A stretch of DNA of 34,712 nt. It comes from Lentilactobacillus dabitei. Its GTDB lineage: Bacteria > Bacillota > Bacilli > Lactobacillales > Lactobacillaceae. Location: contig NZ_JAHPPD010000021.1 in the NCBI RefSeq assembly GCF_019061365.1, positions 1-34,712 on the forward strand, in the 5' to 3' direction. Made by a program: the position numbers and the translations under genes. Positions 17,801 through 26,109 of the stretch are shown here, one piece after another (positions within the stretch are counted from its first letter, which is position 1; every line of letters starts with the position of its first letter). The notes under the pieces are model-generated. The model saw nothing but the letters and a program-made list of their open reading frames with translations. It ran no database searches and was not told the DNA's origin.

Positions 17801-20800
17801 TGCTGCAACATCAGCCGCCACTTCAGCGAGTGCTGCTGCTTCCGCTGCTGCCAGTGAAGCTGCAGCGAGTGCTTCTGCTGCAGGCCAAGATGCTTCAGCG
17901 CAAGCGAGTGCTGCTGCCTCTGCTGCTGCTTCCGCTGCCAAATCAGCGAGTGCTGCAGTGAGTGCCGCAATTTCTGATGCAACCGCCAGTGCAGCTAAGG
18001 AAGTTAGTGCTGCTGCCAGTGCCGCTCAAAGTGCTGCAGACTCAGCGAGTGCAGCTATCAATTCCGCTAATGCAACAATAACAAGTGGTGCTTCAGCTGC
18101 AAATGCTGCGAGTGAGGCTGCTGCCTCTGCTGCAACTATTGCTTCGGCAAATACCTCATCAGCAATTAGTGCCGCCGCAGTTGCCAAAAGTGCCGCAACC
18201 GTTTCTGATGCTAAATCGGCTTCAATTGTTGCAAGTAATGCAGCGAGTGTTGCCGCTTCTGCTGCTACAAGCGCAAGCATTGCCGCTGCTTCTGCTAGTG
18301 TCGCTGCTTCTGCTGCCTCAGCTGCTGCATCGATTGCTAAGACGTCTGCCGCTGTTGCCAGCGCGTCGGCTGCGATTGCATCAGCAAGTGCGGCTTCTGC
18401 AAACGCTAAGAGTGCTGCATCGAATGCCGCTTCAGCTGCAACAGCTGCCAGCGAAGCGGGTGAATCCTATACTAGTGCAGAAGTTTCCAACGCAGTTGCG
18501 AGTGCGAGTGCTTCGGCAGCTATTAATGCTGGTTCTGTAGCAGCAAGTGATGCTTCTAAACAAGCTAGTGTGGCTGCAAGTGCTGCCATTAGTGCTGCTA
18601 ACATTGCTGCCAATGCGGCAAGCGATGGTGACAACGCAACGGCAGCCAATGCCGCTTCGACGGCTGCTACCGCTGCTAAGTCAGCCAGTGCAGCTGCTGC
18701 CAGTGCTGCATCTGCTGCTGCGAGCGCGAGTGTTGCTGCTGATCAGATTGGCACGAGTGCTGCAAAAGACGCTGCTGCCAGCGTCGCCGCATCCGCCGCT
18801 AGTGCTTCTGCTGCCGCTTCAACGGCTGCCAGTGCTGCATCTGCTGCTCAGACTAATGCTCAAAAGGCGAGTGCCGCCGCAAGTGCTGCCGCCAGTGCCG
18901 CTGCCTCTGCTTCAAAGAGTGCTGCTGATTCAGCTTCGACTGCTGGTAAGAATGCTTCTGAACAAGCGAGTGCAGCAGCGAGTGCTGCTGCCGCTGCTGC
19001 ATCTGAGTCAGCTAGTGCGGCCATTAGTAACGCTGCATCTGCTGCCGCCTCAGCTGCTAATGCAGCGAGTGCTGCCGCCTCAGCTGCTGCCGCTTCCGCT
19101 GCTGCGAGTGCCGCTGCTGCTGGCCAAGATGCTTCTGAACAAGCGAGTGCGGCTACCTCAGCTGCAGCGAGTGCTGCCACTTCAGCTGCTAAATCGGCTT
19201 CAGCCGCTGAAAGTGCTGCAATTGCCAGTGCGGCTGCCAGTGCTGCCAAAGTAATTAGTGACGCTGCCAGTGCGGCTCAAAGTGCAGCCACTAGTGCTGC
19301 TGCTGCTGCAGCGAGTGCTGCTGCTAGCGCTGCTACCTCGGCGAGTGCTGCTGGTAAAAACGCCTCAGAGCAAGCCAGTGCTGCAGCGAGTGCTCAAGCT
19401 AGCGCCGCTGCTTCCGCTGCCTCTGCTGCGAGTGCAGCATTGACTGCTGCTTCAGCTGCTATTTCTGCAGCATCTGGATCAGCTAGCGCCGCAATTAGTG
19501 CCGCTGCCAGTGCGGCTGCTGAAAAAGGGAGTGCGGCTAGTGCTGCCGCTGCGAGTGCTGCTACCTCGGCGAGTGCAGCGGTAGCCAGTGCGGCAGTGAG
19601 CGCTGAAACCAGTGCAGCAAATTCAGCGAGTGCGGCTGCGTCTATGGCCGCTAGTGAAGCTGCGGCCTCGGCAAGTGCTGCTGGTAAGAACGTTTCAGAG
19701 CAAGCCAGTGCTGCTGCTTCCGCGGCAGCGAGTGCTGCAACTTCTGCGGCGAGTGCCGCTTCAACCGCTACAAGTGAAGCAATTGCCAGTGCGGCAGCGA
19801 GTGCTGCCAAAGCAATCAGTGCGGCGGCGAGTGCCGCTCAAAGTGCCGCAGATTCAGCTAGTGCCGCTACTGCTTCCGCTGCTAGTGCCGCAAAGAGTGC
19901 GGCGGATTTAGCTAGTGCGGCTGGCAAGAACGCGTCAGAACAAGCCAGTGCCGCAGCCTCTGCTGCCGCAGTGATTGCCAACTCAGCTGCTAGTGCTGCT
20001 CAAAGTGCCGCTACCACAAGCACTGCTGCTTCTGCTTCAGCTGCAATCAGTGCGGCTGCCAGTGAAGCGGCTGAAAAGGGTAGCGCGGCTGCCAGTGCGG
20101 CTGCGAGTGCTGCAAAGAATGCTTCAACTGCTGCTAGTGAGGCAATTGCCAGTACCGCTGCTAGTGGGTCTGCCAGTGCCAGTGCGGCAATCGCGAGTGC
20201 CGCTGCATCCGCCGCTGCTAGTGCTTCTGCAGCTGGTAAGAATGCTTCAGAGCAAGCCAGTGCTGCCGCCTCTGCGGCTACCAGTGCGGCTCAAAGTACC
20301 GCTTCAGCTGCGAGTGCCGCCACTTCATCTGTCGCCGCTAGTGCTGCCAAAGCAGTCAGTGATGCTGCCAGTGCTGCTCAAAGTGCTGCTGACGCTGCCT
20401 CTGCCGCTGCTAGCGCTGCTGCATCCGCTGCAAAGAGTGCTGCGGATTCGGCCAGTGCAGCTGGCAAGACTACGTCAGAGCAAGTCAGTGCTGCTATTTC
20501 TGCTGCGACATCCACGGCTACTGCTTCTGCATCCGCTGCGACATCCACGGCAGCTACCAGTGCTGCTGACTCGGCCAGTGCTGCTATTAGTTCGGCTGCC
20601 AGTGCGGCTGTTGAAAGTAATAGTGCGGCAAGTGCTGCAGTAGCGAGTGCTTCTGCTCAAGCGAGTGCCTCAGCTAGTGCGGCTGCCTCAGCTGCTGCCA
20701 GTGCTTCCGCAGCCGGCAAGGATGCGGAAGCCCAAGCTAGTGCCGCCGTTAATAGTACGGCTGCGAGTGCTGCTACAAGTGCTGCAAAAGTAATCAGTGA

Positions 20801-20810
20801 TGCTGCGACG
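14881..20810 (+). repeat. Ala-Ser low-complexity domain (about 1,975 codons)
   Basis: Nearly every residue is Ala or Ser, in irregular ASAA/SAAASAA runs with scattered Lys, Glu, Gln, Asp and Asn. A punctuating module AG(K/Q)(N/D)ASEQASAA recurs about twelve times, near 15867, 17322, 17550, 17880, 18943, 19120, 19351, 19680, 19920, 20232, 20460 and 20712 (some copies read AQAS or EQVS). Ala codons mix GCT, GCC, GCA and GCG and Ser codons mix AGT with TCN, so DNA repeats are far less exact than protein repeats. The protein would be a long, probably helical stalk with hundreds of Ser acceptors. Confidence 0.9.
17010..18043 (+). repeat. Imperfect 558-bp (186-codon) tandem duplication
   Basis: Landmarks repeat exactly 558 bases apart: TCAGCGAGTG at 17121 and 17679, and GATGCTTCAG at 17331 and 17889. 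The shared protein segments include AAISDAASQAAQKGS, GQDASAQASAAASAA and DATASAAK. Differences are mostly third-base changes, so this is the most recent large duplication I see in the domain. Boundaries are approximate. Confidence 0.75.
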
Positions 20811-20969
20811 ACATCTACAAACGGCGGTGGTTCAATAAGTGGTGGCATTGCCGGTGGTTCTGGAACATCGACCAACACCGATTCTTCAACCACTTCGTCA
20901 TCAATAACGTCAGCAACTAGTGCTTCTACTAACACGTCAAGTACTTCAGCCGCTGCTAAAGCTACTAAT

Positions 20970-21653
20970 AAGTACTGGACAACACTTTCTGGAAAGTCAA
21001 CGATCACTCAAAAGGGGTTGTATCGTTACACGGCAAGCGGTAAGCGAATCGGTTACGTTCCAGTTGGTACCGTTCTGCATGTGGTACGAGTTGAAAAAGT
21101 CGGTAACAAAACACAATTAGTTCTGACGGATGGCTCTCACGTAACTGGATTGAAGGACTTCATCGGCTTTACAACGGTCAGTGCTAAGTACAATGACGAT
21201 CTATACAAGGATTCGGTTCTCTACGTGGCTAATTCGAAAGGCTTACGTGAATATTCAGGTAAGACATTCAAAAAGGCTAAGAAGGGACGTCATGTAAAGG
21301 CTGGTACGATTTTGCATGTTGCTCGAATTGTACGTTCTGGTAAGAAGACCAGGTATCTTTTGACAAACGGTCAATATGTCACGGCAAAACGAAATGCTGT
21401 AAAGGGCGTTAAAGTTAATAAGACATATTACACCGGGAAATTGACTGGCTATAAAGTAACTGTCAAGAGTGCTAAGGGCATCTTTAAGTATAAGAACAGC
21501 CGGTTAACTTCTAAACAAGGTAAGCGACTAAAGAAGGGCACATCGCTTAAGATCAAGCGAATTGTCGTAAAGGGCAAGACCACTAGGTTCCAGTTAACTA
21601 ACGGCGACTACGTCAGTGCAAATCAGAAATATGTATCAGTTACCAAAATGTAA
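20970..21653 (+). other. Three C-terminal DUF5776/SLAP-like repeats of the adhesin
   Basis: Three basic repeats of about 75 residues with the pattern KGLYRYTASGKRIG, VPVGTVLHVVRVEK, TQLVLTDGSHVT; the third (GIFKYKNSRLT, LKKGTSLKIKRIV, TRFQLTNGDYVSA) closely matches the end of the 154-1563 product. High Lys content and no LPXTG suggest non-covalent binding to anionic wall polymers. Confidence 0.75.
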
Positions 21654-21670
21654 ACAAATTTGATAACCAC

Positions 21671-21712
21671 AAAAAACGGGTTGCACCTCAAATGGGGCGC
21701 AACCCGTTTTTT
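21671..21712. terminator. Bidirectional terminator after the adhesin gene
   Basis: AAAACGGGTTGC pairs with GCAACCCGTTTT, with A and T tracts on either side, 15-60 bases past the adhesin stop. Confidence 0.9.
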
Positions 21713-21738
21713 ATGCCTGAAAATTAGGCAAAATAAAA

Positions 21739-21760
21739 AGCCCCTCACAGGAGACTTTTT
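21739..21760 (-). terminator. Terminator of the cold-shock gene
   Basis: On the minus strand a short G-U containing stem (21756-21739) is followed by T5 and an A/T-rich tail. It lies 20 bases past the csp stop. Confidence 0.6.
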
Positions 21761-21775
21761 ATTTACTAAATTTAA

Positions 21776-21982
21776 TTAGTCGTTTACAACAGAAACGTTA
21801 GCAGCTTGTGGGCCACGGTCGCTGTCTTCAACGTCAAGGGTAACATGTTGGCCTTCTTCAAGGGTCTTGTAACCGTCAGCATTGATAGCTGAGAAGTGAA
21901 CAAATACGTCCTTGCCGTCTTCCAAAGTGATAAATCCGTAACCTTTGTCGCCATTAAACCATTTAACTGTACCTTGTTCCAT
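21776..21982 (-). CDS. Cold-shock protein (CspA family)
   Basis: Small single-strand nucleic-acid binding protein of 68 residues, a single OB-fold cold-shock domain. RNP1 reads KGYGFI (13-18) and RNP2 VFVHF (26-30), and the N-terminal GTVKWFN is diagnostic. It acts as an RNA chaperone, melting mRNA secondary structure, usually at low temperature or on entry into stationary phase. ATG 21982 follows GGAGG. The non-coding region upstream (21983 to about 22170) is long, as usual for csp genes whose leader controls expression, but I could not place the promoter. Paralog naming (cspA, cspB, cspC, cspL) is not possible here. Confidence 0.95.
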   Translation of the reverse strand: MEQGTVKWFNGDKGYGFITLEDGKDVFVHFSAINADGYKTLEEGQHVTLDVEDSDRGPQAANVSVVND

Positions 21983-22191
21983 AAGAATGAAACCTCCATG
22001 CGCTTTGCGCCGTTATATTTGCATTTGAAACTTGAAAATAGGAATCATTCTTAATAGAACGGTGTACCTTGTTTCGAAGTATAAATACATTATCTATACT
22101 TTAACAGCCATCCTCTAAAATAGCAATGATTTGCATCGAATAAGTCAAAATATTGCCATTTAGCGAACAACTATCAAGCGAGGAGTGGATA

Positions 22192-22233
22192 TTGACAGAT
22201 TATACAGACAAATTGTTTATTAAGAAGGGTTGA
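22192..22233 (+). CDS. Possible 13-codon leader peptide before the CorA-family gene
   Basis: TTG 22192 follows AGGAG (22181-22185) by six bases and opens a 13-codon frame (TDYTDKLFIKKG after the start) ending TGA at 22231. An AAGAAG/CTTCTT hairpin (22222-22242) overlaps its end. It could be a regulatory leader for the CorA-family gene 70 bases on, or a gene remnant. The same TTGACA could instead be a -35 box (GTTTAT 17 bases on), so this call is weak. Confidence 0.25.
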   Translation: MTDYTDKLFIKKG

Positions 22234-22301
22234 ATACTTCTTCTGCGGCTTCTTTTCTTTTAAGGTAAAATAGGGTTAATTGAAAATAAGGGGATTATCA
22301 A

Positions 22302-23210
22302 ATGATTAAACCTGAAAAGATCATTGATGGCACCAAATGGATTGAGACAATCAAGCTCACACCCGATGAAGAAATTCAATTACAAAAAGATTATGGAATT
22401 GATGAAGATATTATTGACTACGTAACCGACCGGGATGAAAGTACTAATTATGTATATGATGTCAACGAAAACGACCAATTATTTATTATGCTGGCACCAT
22501 ATGCCTTAAATAAGGAAGATATTCGCTACATTACCCAGCCATTTGGGATTTTGATCCATAAAGGAATCCTGTTTACTTTTAATCAAAGCCATATGACAAA
22601 GGTCAACGATGCGTTCCATTCGGCTTTCGAAAATCCGGAGGTGACAACTAGAGATTCATTTATTCTGGAATCGTTATTCTTACTAATTGACAGCTATATT
22701 CCAATTGCCCGTTCGGTGACGAAAAAGCGGAACCAGCTGGATAAAATGTTGAACCGAAAAACAAAGAATGCCGATTTGATTGCTTTATCACATTTGCAAC
22801 AGACGTTGACCTTTCTAACGAGTGCAGTTCAGCTTAATCTGAGCTTACTGAAACGAATGCCAAGTACTCATTTCGGCAAGGGTGCCGATCAAGAAAAACG
22901 ATATTTATTCGAAGATGTCACAATTGAAGCCGAACAGGTCCAACGAATGGTTGAAATTGAAACCCAAGTGGTCGACCGAATTGATCATACGTTCAATAGC
23001 ATCGCCAATAATAACTTAAATGACACAATGAAATTTTTGACGATTTGGTCACTGACGATGGCGGTGCCGACGATCATCACAGGCTTTTATGGCATGAACG
23101 TGAAGCTCCCAATGGCAACAATTAGTTCAGCGTGGTTGATTGTGATTGGTATCTCCATGGTTGCGATTGCCGCGTTGCTGGTATTGCTGAGAATGAGACA
23201 CAAAATGTGA
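22302..23210 (+). CDS. CorA-family divalent cation transporter
   Basis: Membrane transporter of 302 residues in the CorA (2-TM-GxN) family, which forms pentameric channels for Mg2+ or related divalent cations. ATG 22302 follows AAGGGG. A soluble N-terminal domain with the long helices typical of CorA occupies residues 1 to about 240. The signature GFYGMN lies at 261-266 between the two C-terminal membrane helices, followed by a short basic tail (RMRHKM). The length is normal for Firmicute CorA paralogs. Mg2+ is the usual substrate; Co2+, Ni2+ or Zn2+ export cannot be excluded. It is monocistronic with a possible short leader ORF upstream. Confidence 0.9.
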   Translation: MIKPEKIIDGTKWIETIKLTPDEEIQLQKDYGIDEDIIDYVTDRDESTNYVYDVNENDQLFIMLAPYALNKEDIRYITQPFGILIHKGILFTFNQSHMTKVNDAFHSAFENPEVTTRDSFILESLFLLIDSYIPIARSVTKKRNQLDKMLNRKTKNADLIALSHLQQTLTFLTSAVQLNLSLLKRMPSTHFGKGADQEKRYLFEDVTIEAEQVQRMVEIETQVVDRIDHTFNSIANNNLNDTMKFLTIWSLTMAVPTIITGFYGMNVKLPMATISSAWLIVIGISMVAIAALLVLLRMRHKM

Positions 23211-23384
23211 ATATGTATAACTGGATGGATATGGTCTTATCAACCCGCTTGATCTGAAAGCCCTATCGCTGTTAAACGACATTTACCAAACCTTTACGCT
23301 TCCAACGCCAAGCAAATACATTCACTCACTATAATAAAAGTGTTAAAACAATAGATGTGAGATCTTTTTTAGGGAGTGAGTGAA

Positions 23385-24242
23385 TTGAAGGAAAATAGAA
23401 CAGAATATTCAACTTCGCCTGTTCAAGAGCAGGGCATTCCAACCATGCAGTCAATTGCTGCGGAGGCTAGGCCAACAGTTTTAAGCCCCGTTAAATCAAT
23501 TCAGGCGCATGAAATTAAACTTCAAGGGGCTTTTAATGTGCGTGATCTGGGTGGTTACCGAACGAAATCAGGGATGATGGTCAAAAGTCATCTTTTATTA
23601 CGATCAGCTCGATTAAATCATCTCACCCGCAGTGACGTCGCTGTTCTGACACAGCAGTATCATGTAGGGGTTGATTTTGATTTGCGTCGGCCCGAAGAAA
23701 TTCAACAGATGCCGGATAAACCAATACCTGGCGTTAGGTATGTCAATGATCCGGTGGATACTGACCGCAGTTTTCACTATCAAATTTCTGTTAAAAATAA
23801 TCGAAAGCATTACCGAAGCTATATCGCCAACGATCAAGCCCGAAAAGCTTATCACCACTTGTTTATGACGTTACTTGATAAACCAGTTGGTAAGTCCATT
23901 TTGTGGCATTGTGCATCTGGTAAAGATCGAACGGGGCTGGGGGCAGCATTGATTCTTTATGTCCTCGGTGTTGACGGCAAGACGATCTTAAAGGATTATG
24001 TTGCGTCTAACGATTCCCTACGAGCCCATAATCAAAAGCGGCTTGCCATTTTACGTGAAAACGGCGCTTCAGCCGGGGAAATCCGCCACGCCAAGATCGA
24101 TGGTGGGGTGGATCCAACTTACTTAGAGTCTGCTTTTGATGAAATTAATCACGAATTTGGTTCAGTCGAAGCATACATTGAAAATGGCCTGCATGTCACT
24201 CCTGAACAGCAAGCGATACTTAGAAAATGTTACTTAGAATAA
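23385..24242 (+). CDS. Protein-tyrosine phosphatase (Y_phosphatase3 type)
   Basis: Cysteine-based phosphatase of 285 residues. TTG 23385 is chosen as AGGGAG (23371-23376) lies 8 bases upstream; the earlier GTG 23376 overlaps the site. The active site is HCASGKDRTG (175-184) with nucleophile Cys176 and Arg182. Earlier hallmarks are FNVRDLGGYRT (about 50-60), LLLRSARL (about 70-77) and DFDLRRPEEI, which place it in the bacterial tyrosine phosphatase family related to Listeria LipA and Mycobacterium PtpB. The family acts on phosphotyrosine and sometimes phosphoinositides. There is no signal peptide, so it is probably cytosolic. It is closed by its own terminator. Confidence 0.9.
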   Translation: MKENRTEYSTSPVQEQGIPTMQSIAAEARPTVLSPVKSIQAHEIKLQGAFNVRDLGGYRTKSGMMVKSHLLLRSARLNHLTRSDVAVLTQQYHVGVDFDLRRPEEIQQMPDKPIPGVRYVNDPVDTDRSFHYQISVKNNRKHYRSYIANDQARKAYHHLFMTLLDKPVGKSILWHCASGKDRTGLGAALILYVLGVDGKTILKDYVASNDSLRAHNQKRLAILRENGASAGEIRHAKIDGGVDPTYLESAFDEINHEFGSVEAYIENGLHVTPEQQAILRKCYLE

Positions 24243-24249
24243 CGTTTAG

Positions 24250-24287
24250 ATCCTGTGATTACCGGAATGGAATTGCAGGATTTTTTA
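24250..24287 (+). terminator. Terminator after the phosphatase gene
   Basis: ATCCTG (24250-24255) pairs with CAGGAT (24276-24281), extended by weaker inner pairs, then T5. Confidence 0.7.
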
Positions 24288-24492
24288 GTCTCGAATTTCA
24301 AAGTTTTACTAAAAAACGGGCGAAATAGACTGTTTTTACTTTAACAACCAATTGTCCTGGTTTGGAATAAGCCATTTTATTGAATCAATTGGCACTATCA
24401 ACTTTGCAATCTTGAGGAGAAACGTTATATATTTGGAAATGGAGAGGGAATTGCCCCAAACACATATTTTAGTAAAAAACAGGAAAAAGTCA

Positions 24493-24521
24493 TTGACAGC
24501 GCTTTCATATAAAGCTATATT
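24493..24521 (+). promoter_or_regulatory. Consensus promoter overlapped by a CcpA operator (cre)
   Basis: TTGACA (24493-24498), 17-base spacer, TATATT (24516-24521). A 14-base cre at 24494-24507 (TGACAGCGCTTTCA) fits TGWNANCGNTNWCA at every position and covers the -35, so CcpA would block transcription when preferred sugars are present. The promoter points to the MFS transporter 290 bases downstream. Confidence 0.8.
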
Positions 24522-24814
24522 GAAGTTGTTGACATGCAAGTAAAAGAATTTTGATGAACAGCCCGTTTTACTAATAATCGGTATGACTGCAATCTATTTT
24601 ATTTGATATCTTGGTAAAGCTGAAGTTCAAGGCTTGTATGGTTGGAGATAAATGTAAGCGGTTCACAAAGCGTCTTGCCGCTTCTTTATCAGTTGTGGTT
24701 TAAGCAAATCCAAAGGACGGTGCTTGGAGATGTTGGAAAGTAAGGATACGAGTTAGTCATTTTGCTTCAATTAGTCTTTATACGATAATCGATCTTATAA
24801 TAGGAGTGAAAATA
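24522..24814 (+). other. Long untranslated leader of the MFS transporter gene
   Basis: About 290 bases between the cre promoter and ATG 24815 with no convincing ORF. It holds a second cre-like sequence (24653-24667, left half TGTAAGCG, right half one base out of register). No riboswitch is recognised. Confidence 0.45.
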
Positions 24815-26109
24815 ATGGCAGATAAAAATACAAAAAAACCAAGGGTAGTTGAAACGGCGGTTGGTGAAATTTCGAATGCCAAAGTTAAAGATTCTGAACA
24901 ACCGAAATTGCCTTGGCTTATTTCATCAGCGATGTTCTTAGCGCCGCTGTGCTGGTATGGCCCAATCGGATCAACCCGAAACGTCTTAATTCCTCAGTTG
25001 TTTGCGCAAATTGACCCAGTACATAAAGTTTGGGCCGTTGGGATTTTGGCAACGATCGCATCAATTACCGGTGCGGTTGCCAACTTGATGTTTGGGGCTT
25101 TTCAGATGTCACTCGGACCCGCTTTGGTAAACGAAAACCTTACATTGTTCTTGGAACCATTGCAATTGCGATTTCACTGTGTGTGATTGCCAATATGAAG
25201 TCAGTTGTCGGGATCATCCTAGTCTGGATCGTTGCGGCGGCGGCCGAAAACGCGATTGCCGCGGCGATATATCCGCAGATTTCTGACCGGGTTGCCCCGA
25301 AATGGCGGGGGACCGTCTCGACTTTCTATGGGGTTGGCTTTACGATTGCGCAACAAGGATTTGCACTGTTAGCAGCTCAATTCCTGGGCAACGTTAAGTT
25401 CGGTATTTATGTCATGGCTGCAACAACCGTTGTTTTGGCAATTATTCACGTGGTCTTGATTAACGAAAAGAGTAACTTAGCCGAACCAAAAGTTAAATTT
25501 AACAAAGATACTTTGAAGAAGTATTTCTTCTTCCCAACCCACGGGGCGCGCAACTTCTACCTGGCTTTAGGCGGTAAGTTCTTCATGGTTGTTGGTTCAA
25601 CCATTGTCACCACTTTCCAGCTGTTTATCTTTACTGATTACATTGGTCAAAATACCAAATCAGCTGGTCAATCAATTTCAATCTTCTCGATGATCATGCT
25701 CTTTATTGGTGTGTTCTTCGCCTTAGTTGGTGGCCCATTAGCTGATAAACTCAAGCGGGTTAAGGGACCGGTTGTTATCGCAACCTTTGCCCTTGGGTTA
25801 GCTGCCATCTTCCCAATGTTCTACAAGGAAGCCTGGGCAATGTTCGTATACGCTGTTATCGCTGCTTTTGGTAATGGCTTGTACAACTCTGTCGATGGTG
25901 CCTTGAACATGGATGTTTTGCCTTCATCAGATACTGCCGGCAAAGACCTTGGCTTAATTAACTTGGCCAACACGTTAGGTCAGATGCTAGGGGCCATGGT
26001 TGCCTCAGCAATCGTTGAAGCATTTGGTTACGGCGCCATCTTCATGTTTGCCTTGGGGATGGAGATTATCGGTGGCCTGTTAATTTGGTCAATTAAAGGA
26101 ATCAGATAA
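24815..26109 (+). pseudogene. MFS sugar/uronide transporter with a 1-nt frameshift
   Basis: Multi-spanning transporter of about 431 residues if continuous, probably a carbohydrate or uronide symporter of the major facilitator superfamily. ATG 24815 follows TAGGAG. The frame breaks at the T4 run 25099-25102: one more T would read FGAFSDVTRTRFGKRKPY, the conserved cytoplasmic motif after helix 2, continuing in the next frame to 26109. As given, the first frame ends at 25186. Loss of one T in a homopolymer could be a real mutation, phase variation or a sequencing error. The following small gene overlaps its stop by one base and uxuA lies about 830 bases downstream. The uronide assignment is inference from that neighbour; transport of a glycoside is equally possible. 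Confidence 0.75.

Larger units (their letters stand above)
10061..21653 (+). pseudogene. Giant Ala/Ser-rich adhesin gene, interrupted by a frameshift and an amber codon
   Basis: An adhesin locus that would encode about 3,863 residues if continuous. TTG 10061 is the start, 9 bases after GGAGG in 10046-10056. Order: KxYKxGKxW signal peptide (motif 20-28, cleavage near 45); Ser/Thr-rich stalk (about 46-270); Ala-rich FIVAR-like modules (to about 935); beta-rich and Ig-like region (about 940-1445); another FIVAR-like module; about 1,975 residues of Ala-Ser repeats; a Gly/Ser/Thr linker; three DUF5776-like repeats. The frame breaks twice: one extra T in the TT at 11218-11219 (removing it joins ALNS to VTAATLASAQ), and TAG at 12111-12113 inside a FIVAR-like repeat, where Gln or Lys would fit. 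As given, only a 393-residue secreted fragment lacking the anchor would be made. Yet the 3,175 codons after the amber are open, so inactivation is recent, corrected in cells, or an artefact. It is a likely substrate of the divergent GtfA/GtfB pair. Confidence 0.85.

Noticed and set aside
15166-20643. Long open frames in the other five frames across the Ala-Ser region (Leu/Pro/Arg-rich plus-strand frames and Ala-rich minus-strand frames)
   Set aside because: They follow from GCN/AGT codon repetition, which avoids stops in shifted and reverse frames. They lack ribosome sites and sensible composition.
14881-20810. CRISPR array or intergenic tandem repeat
   Set aside because: Repeats are in frame, irregularly spaced and vary at third codon positions, so they are protein-coding repeats.
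24352-24543. 63-codon open frame spanning the cre promoter
   Set aside because: Its end overlaps the promoter and cre, it has no ribosome site and an AT-driven composition.
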